Assembly (NCBI GenBank): GCA_013398275.1
Contig: VZSE01014931.1
Span: 682,001-746,000, forward strand
DNA from: Promerops cafer
Lineage: Eukaryota > Chordata > Aves > Passeriformes > Nectariniidae
DNA: 64,000 bases
Reading direction: 5' to 3'
In this document: positions 57,974 to 64,000 of the stretch, piece by piece
How the letters are laid out: each line of letters starts with the position of its first letter
Numbering within the stretch: the first letter of the stretch is position 1
The notes under the pieces: generated by a model
What the model saw: the letters and a program-made list of their open reading frames with translations, nothing else
Database searches by the model: none
Told to the model about the DNA's origin: nothing
Program-made: the position numbers and the translations under genes

Positions 57974-58020
57974 ACTGATTTTGAAATATGTATATATAAT
58001 ACATATATATATAAATCAGT
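57974..58020. other. AT-rich nested inverted repeat (cruciform-prone)
   Basis: Outer arms ACTGATTT (57974-57981) and AAATCAGT (58013-58020) are perfect complements. Inside them ATATGTAT (57986-57993) and ATACATAT (57999-58006) pair around a 5-base loop. Part of the inner section is simple (TA)n. No RNA family recognised. Confidence 0.6.
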
Positions 58021-61000
58021 GTTCTATTTCTCTTTGTTCATGTATTTTTACACCTATACAAAAAGAAGACTGGAAAATCTTCAGACACTAGCTGAGGTAT
58101 TTGTTACAATGGAAAATGTGCCCAGTTTGTATGATAACATCAAGGTCATTTGTTAATTATGTGGCTTTATCAAAAATCTTGTTGAAAGTACTGACTTTCC
58201 AATGACATCCAGCTTAACTTGTATCCTCCTGAAGAGGAAATCATAGCAGACAGTCTAAGGCCTTTGGATTGCTTATTTAGGATGTAATACTTTTTCAAGC
58301 AGAGCTGCTTTAACCTTGAACCTGAAGAAAGCCAGTAGAATTTACCTTCACCTGTTCCAAGAAGTAAATAATAAGATTAGAACCAACAGTAATAGCAGAA
58401 ACAATACACAAGTGACTGGGGGTATAGGGCTCCATGGGACCTTTTGGGTCACCAAATCCTGTCCTCTGGTATTACTGGCAGCCATGTTGTAACCTTTTGC
58501 ATAAGCCTCGAGGACATAGAGGAATGTTCACACACACTTACAGTAATCAACACTCTGTTCTGAAGGGTTTAACACCTAAACCCGCCCTGTTGTAAAGAGA
58601 CTGATGACACCAAGAGAGGCCCAGGGGACAGAGAGGACAGAGGTGATGATAGGTAGGTCTGCTTAGCTGTGGCAGTTGTGAGATGGAACAAGTTACATGC
58701 TAGCAACACTATTCCTAACTTAAAGGCTGTGTCTCACATGGCAGATTTCTGAGTACAGGTTTTTGCAAATGAAATAGAAGGATAATATGGTGGCAATGTG
58801 ATCCAGGGACTTGTGTGGATAGACAGGACTGGTGAAAAACATCTTGGCTTGGTAATGTATCATGCATTGTTCTTCCAGAGCAAAGTTATGAGACCAAAGT
58901 TGCATCCTACCTCTTAAATTCTGGGCTCTTTCTGGTGTAGGACATCAGGACATTAGGGCATTGAATTTTAGCTGAACATTTCTAAGATGTTTTCTTGCCT
59001 ACTAGCTGTCCACCATGGGTTCTTAGCTACCTCAGATGCCAGCTAACAACCTACTGTACTCAGTCCTGCTTTCACTGTGGTTTTGCCTCAGTGGGAGTGG
59101 ATCAGACCCATAATGTGTGTTCACAGTCTCCAGACTGGATCACATCCCAGGAAGATGTCTGCAGACCCTTGCTGAATATATCCTATGGAAGAATTCAGTC
59201 CAGAGTGTCTTGATTTCTCTTGCATGAAGCCCTGACCCTCAGGACTCTATTGTTGTGCTGTACTTTCATTTTGCAAAATAGTTATTCCTTACTGATGAGC
59301 TTTCCTCTTCTTGACTGGCCTGACCTACACCATCTTCCCTTTCAAAGGGTGTTAAATAATTAAATAAATGCTGGGCAACACTTCTACCCAGCTATTGTTC
59401 TTAAGCACTAAATCACTTGCACATTAATCGAAACTTCCTCTTCCTTCTCTTTCTTCTCTTTTCCCTCCAACCCCCAACAAGGTATTTGCCTTAATTTGCT
59501 TTCATGGGTCTTTTTTTCTCTGCCTTTTCTTTAACTTCAGGCATTCTCAGAGGGCACCTAAAGTTCTTTGGCTATGCAGTTTTGAAATGTGCAATTTGGC
59601 AGCAGCATGAGCCTAGGATTGAATTAAATTAACTCGAGGCACTCTGAATTTTTTTTATTAAATTACTTCTTTCAAAGTTACTACAGAACATTCCACTTAT
59701 TAATTTTTTTTTACTATTATTAAATGAAAGGAAGAAAGGGAAAAAAAAGACATAAAACTCAGGAAAAGTCTGGAGTCAGGACTTGTTTAGTTTTTAGGGT
59801 TTTACTCTTGCAAACTTCTCTGTGGTTTTATAACAAGCTTCTTCATTTAGAAGGGTTATGGAGCCTCACAGATATCCTCCTTCACTTTTGGCATGTATTT
59901 AATAGCATACTAGTTTAATATATGTAAGAACAGCCAAAGCTTATTTGAGCATCATTATCATCTGTTACGGATCCTTCAAATTCACGTGCTTGATTGTCAT
60001 GGAAAGTACACACACCAGTCAGGCAGGCATTTGTGTTGTCAAAGAACTCAGAGGCACTGTGAGACAAGACAGACCATACAAAGAGTCTAGTATTTTGTGC
60101 TAGTGTCAATATACAAAGAATTCCTAAAAAGGACTCAAGAGGCAGATCATAAGTGTTAGGGAAGAGAGTTTTGGTTGTGATGACGTCAGGCAGTCTGCTG
60201 TTGAAACCCCTATCAGTGGTCAGCACGTGAGTGGTGATGATGGTGGAAAAAGCTGGGATTTGGTAGTTATTTCTTGGGTTGTCCACTTCTGACTGTGGAT
60301 GATCTAAGGAGATGTGTTTTTTTCAAAGTGGTTTTGTAGCTTATCACTACTCAGTATGGTTTTGGTCTTGGATCTTTGTTGGCCTTCCTTATTCCAGAAG
60401 GGAATTCAGCTGTGCAGTGGTCCTGCCTTCTCCTTATTGCCTTGTCAGAAAGGTGTCTAGATCCCACATGTGAGTTACACTGTAAAAGAAAGCTGTTATT
60501 ATTATCTCTAACAACCTCCTTAAGGCTGAAGATCTAGGGACTCAGCTCTATCATGAGCTGAGACGTTGTGTTTGGGATGTTGTAGTGTTTCACGTGTGAT
60601 GGCACCAAAATTCTCAGGGTCATGCAGATGGTCTTGTCCTAAATAAAATTGGGCACTGGCTTTGTCTTGTGGCCAGGGAGAAGGTAGAAATTGGCTTGAC
60701 CCAGCTACTTGTAATGGCATCTCTTCTAGACGCTGTTGGGACAGAAAGAGAATGTAATGATTTTGTGCTGCAGCAGTGAAAGCATCAGAGATGCAACAGC
60801 TCTCTGACAGCAAATCACTGCTGGTCTTTTGAAAAGAGGAGAGGAGACCCCTTTCCCTGGAGATGGATGTGTCCCTTCAGAGAAAGGAGGGATGAATGGG
60901 CCCACCTTTGGCTCCCCTGGGACCATAATGAACTGAGGGCTCGTAAGTGAGAAGCACCTGGTGCCTGCACCACTAGCCATGGCCAAAACCAAGCTGTGGG

Positions 61001-61262
61001 TGCTGACTGCATGATAGCAGCACTGTGCCACCCAGCCACTGTGACAGCCTTGTGCCACCCATCTGCAGGGATTCATACACCAGGGCAGCTCTGTCTGAAG
61101 GGATGGAATATTGACCCCTCTGCTGAATGAGATAGGGACGACTGGTGAAAAACTTTCTCACAGAGATGGCTTTAGATATGGGGAGCTGCTGAGGGAAAAG
61201 GCTGTGCTGTAAACAGCTAAGGAAATAAAAAGGAAAGAAGATTAGGAATTAATGGCCTTTCC
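58021..61262. other. Intronic sequence, no gene recognised
   Basis: 58410-58500 (GGGACCTTTTGGGTCACC, AAATCCTGTCCTC) faintly resembles a reversed CR1/L3 tail. 59640-59760 is AT-rich with T8 and A8 runs. Open frames are at most about 120 codons without content. Confidence 0.35.
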
Positions 61263-61337
61263 TCTTTCTTGTTCTTTCTCTCTCTCTTTCCCTCTTTCTC
61301 TCTCTCTCTTTCATTCTGCTTCTCCCTTTCTTTCAGG
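61263..61337. repeat. CT-rich low-complexity tract ending in a splice-acceptor-like TTTCAG
   Basis: (CT)n and TTTC repeats span about 75 bp and end CTTTCTTTCAG at 61337. It looks like a strong polypyrimidine tract plus acceptor, but the sequence after it (GTATTTCCTCATAG) has early stops and no exon resemblance, so it is called simple repeat. Confidence 0.7.
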
Positions 61338-64000
61338 TATTTCCTCATAGCCCTTTTGGAAGCCAATCTCTGTGCCACTGGCTTTGCAATTAAAAAGTTC
61401 TCATTAGCTTGATTTGCTATTGTTTCCATGTGCCCCTAATCCTTTCTCCTGAAGTAAACCAAAACCTGAAATACATAAATATGAGTTGCCAGAAATGGAT
61501 TTAGATTTTTGTATCTCTAATCCTATTTGTTTGTATTATTTCTGGTATTGTTTCTGGTTACCTGGTATTGTTTCTCAACCAGAAATGCCATTTTCTATAG
61601 GAGTTATTAAATTGGAGAAATGCGACTATGGTTGTCATTAAAGAGAAAATAACAAATTGACCCATTTCAGCTCCTGTTTTCCTTGGAAGCAGAAGGACAT
61701 CTGTCTGTGTGTGTGGTGGGGGGGGGAGAGAGAGAGAAAGGAGACTGACTGGCTAGAAAACACGTTCCTGGTTTGTTTACTATAATTGATGAGGAACAGT
61801 TTGACCTGGAGAATCAATCTTGTGTCTTACTCCTGATAACTCCAAAGGACAGGAGAAATCAGAAATAAGCCACTGAAGCAGATGAAGAAAGGAACAAACA
61901 AGGGGCAAGAGCAGGAGAGGCAGGAGAGGAACCAGCATGCAGATTGTCCCAGCTCACTGCATTTCTAGAAAGATGCAGCAGTGCAAAACTGGATTTCCAA
62001 GAACACAGTGTGACAATTGACCCCATTGGACTTTACCTGAAGCTTATTTCAGAAACCAAATGGATTTCTTTAACCACAACTTCTGTTTTGTTTGTCCTTT
62101 CTAATTCTTCACTTCATACTTGAGTATTAGGAAGTGGTAAATGTTTTAGTTGTGTTGGCTTTTTATTGTGTATTTCTTTCAGTACAGATACACTAATGAG
62201 GCTATTATTTTGCTGTATCTTTCCCTTTTTATCAGCCCAATATTTTCAAAACTGCCTGCCTAGCTATGATGGTTTCTACAAGGAAGAGAACAACATGGTT
62301 AGAACCCTACAGATGGTAGAAAAACCAATATAGCCTTGGTACTGAGGACACCTCTTGTCTTGGGAATAGCCATCCCCCCCAGAATTTTATAACCATCACT
62401 AAAAGCTTAAGAAATATTTCCCTACTGTGCTAAGTGTGGACAGTGTGAATGCTGTCCCCAAGCGTGGCACCACAATGTGCTGGAACAGAAATCACACTGC
62501 ACCTGTCCAGTAGCCATCAAAGGGATTCCAGTGCCTCTCCCCAATTTTGCAGAGACAGGTATTCAGAAACTTATGGTGAGGACAAAATGGGGAACATTAG
62601 GAGAAAAGATATAAGGTATTTTGTCAGGTAATGGTCACTCTTTCTGTTCTCCAACATATAATGCCTAAGTCATGTCTTCGTAGCAGTATCAGCTTGATAA
62701 CAAACATCCCAAACTGCTCATGTTCTGCATGTCACTTGAAATCCCTCTTGTGTTATAGACTTGCATGCACGCACAAGTCTTCTGCAAAATTTGATCTTGA
62801 GATCCTCATCAGCTGGGTAGTGACAGAGCTGCTACTGTATCATATTGCATCATCCCCCTGTGGATTACATGTGTCTCATGTAAGAAACACTCTTGTATGA
62901 CTTATTTAGGTGAAGTATTAATTTTTGCCTTGCAGTGTCCACAGGTTCAAACAGACTGCAAAATGTGCTGTGGCTGCATCCCTAATGGAGTCTCTGTTAG
63001 ATTAGGAGGCAGAGTTAGTTTCTTCAAATGAAGTGAAATAGATTTGGGTTGGGACAAAGATTGATTGAGTAGGGGAAGTTGAGAAACGCCGGTGGAATAT
63101 ATTTACGAAGGTTTCCAGGAAACGGTAAAGAACAAAACAAAATCTACTTGAAGTAATATTTTGGAACGAGTCCTAGGAAAGGCAGGCTTGTGGGCAGAGT
63201 GCAGGGGAAGAAGTCAAAGATGTATTATGAAACATGCATTCGTTCCGTGTTGAGATTTTTTACTTTGTCGCTTCAGTATCCCTTCTGGAACATGCTGTGC
63301 GGGAATATGCTGTTGCTTTCTGCTAATTAAAACATCTGGCACTAGTTTATAGAACTCTGGCCTTTAAAATAGTGGGAAGCAGGGTAATGCATTTAATCTT
63401 GAATAGCTTGATTTGTTATCTGGTTTGAGTGCAGGAGCCTCTGCCCAGATTACTTGCTGCCTGCATTGATTCGAAAAAAAGAGATGGGTAAAAATGTTTC
63501 ACATGTGAAGAGCTAATCAGGGACAGTGTACTGAAATCCTGATCTTGGTTGAAAAACAAAAAAAATTGAACGTTTTTTCAAATCTCTTTGCTATTCAGTG
63601 GAGTTGAGGTTTTATTTATTCTTGCTAATTTAAGCCACCTTCAGCCTGGTCGATAGAGAGAATGGGTTACCTTCAAAAGCAGGGTGCTGTAGGAAGTGGA
63701 GTGTGTTTCCTCTGGATCGATGTTGTATTAATAATCCAGCATAGTGTAAGAGGGTGCTGTAGCTGTGCTTTAAGCACAGTTCTTTCTAGTGAGAAATTAA
63801 GCCAGGTGGGGAGTGGTTTTTAGTGAGTCAGTCCTGAACTTTTGCCCCATCTTAATAATAAGCTGAGTCTGGAGCAAAACCTTCCCTCAAGGAGGTGTGT
63901 TGTGGTGAGCGTCAGTTGAGGAACTGTAGGGGCATTTATCTCCATAGTGGCAGCATCTGACTCTTTGTGGTTTCCACAAATCTCCTTTAAAGGCATTGAT
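61338..64000. other. Intronic sequence to window end
   Basis: Short G- and GA-runs lie near 61718-61738. A 7-bp stem AGACTTG/CAAGTCT (62757-62763, 62774-62780) has a 10-base loop. 63230-63560 is motif-dense (CTGCTAATTAAAACATC, TTTCACATGTGAAG) and may be conserved non-coding DNA. No gene, SINE or LINE recognised. Confidence 0.35.

Larger units (their letters stand above)
4149..64000 (+). other. LSAMP: LSAMP intron 1, 5' part (continues beyond the window)
   Basis: After the donor GTATGT at 4149 I find no further exon with IgLON similarity. LSAMP is known to have a very long first intron between exon 1a and the shared Ig-coding exons, with a second alternative first exon (1b) far downstream, so about 60 kb without an exon is expected. 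Open frames in this interval are all below about 180 codons, with no domain, no conserved splice frame and no family resemblance, so none is annotated. The individual repeats and candidate regulatory spots are listed separately. Confidence 0.7.

Noticed and set aside
61263..61440. Acceptor-like TTTCAG after a long CT tract
   Set aside because: The tract is simple repeat; the following sequence has early stops in all useful frames and no exon resemblance.

Overview
The window is vertebrate nuclear DNA from a bird, most likely a songbird or other passerine. It is intron-scale, AT-leaning, CpG-poor and sparse in repeats. The repeats present are bird-type: CR1 LINE fragments, a long avian retroviral LTR, old MIR-like SINEs, and one tRNA-Ile-headed, CR1-tailed SINE at about 13.39-13.51 kb of the kind known from passerines (TguSINE1). 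The window shows no bacterial, plasmid, phage or CRISPR features. Almost every open frame is short, lacks splice context and has no recognisable domain, so the window is essentially non-coding.

The one gene I can support is on the + strand. A first coding exon ends at 4148. It begins with ATG at 4082, encodes 22 residues of an N-terminal signal peptide plus one base of the next codon, and meets a strong splice donor at 4149. The peptide matches, as I remember it, the alternative first-exon (1a) signal peptide of LSAMP, an IgLON cell-adhesion protein of neurons (called CHLAMP in chicken). The remaining ~60 kb would then be the start of LSAMP's very large first intron. No later LSAMP exon (Ig domains, GPI signal) is in the window.

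Layout. 1-577: featureless flank. 578-2119: reverse-oriented solo LTR containing a 52-bp x 5 tandem array and an assembly gap whose two sides carry the same 187-bp sequence. 2120-3676: flank. 3677-4148: promoter and first exon, with a CTCF-type motif, a TATA-like box and an ATG-free leader. 4149-64000: intron with a (CA)n microsatellite, a small CpG cluster at about 7.0-7.2 kb, SINE and CR1 copies near 13.4-14.3 kb, a consensus CTCF motif facing the promoter one at 16.15 kb, MIR-like SINEs (23.0, 25.7, 35.8, 57.4 kb), CR1 copies (33.7, 50.1, 50.6 kb), two further CpG- or TATA-bearing spots (31.9 and 42.6-42.8 kb), several stretches that look like conserved non-coding DNA, and a few hairpins.

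No previously undescribed protein system is visible. The observations most worth testing are regulatory: the promoter CTCF motif with its convergent partner in the intron, the intronic CpG cluster and the TATA/GATA spot as candidate alternative promoters, the palindromic RFX X-box, and the gap-flanking duplication that probably reflects an assembly error.
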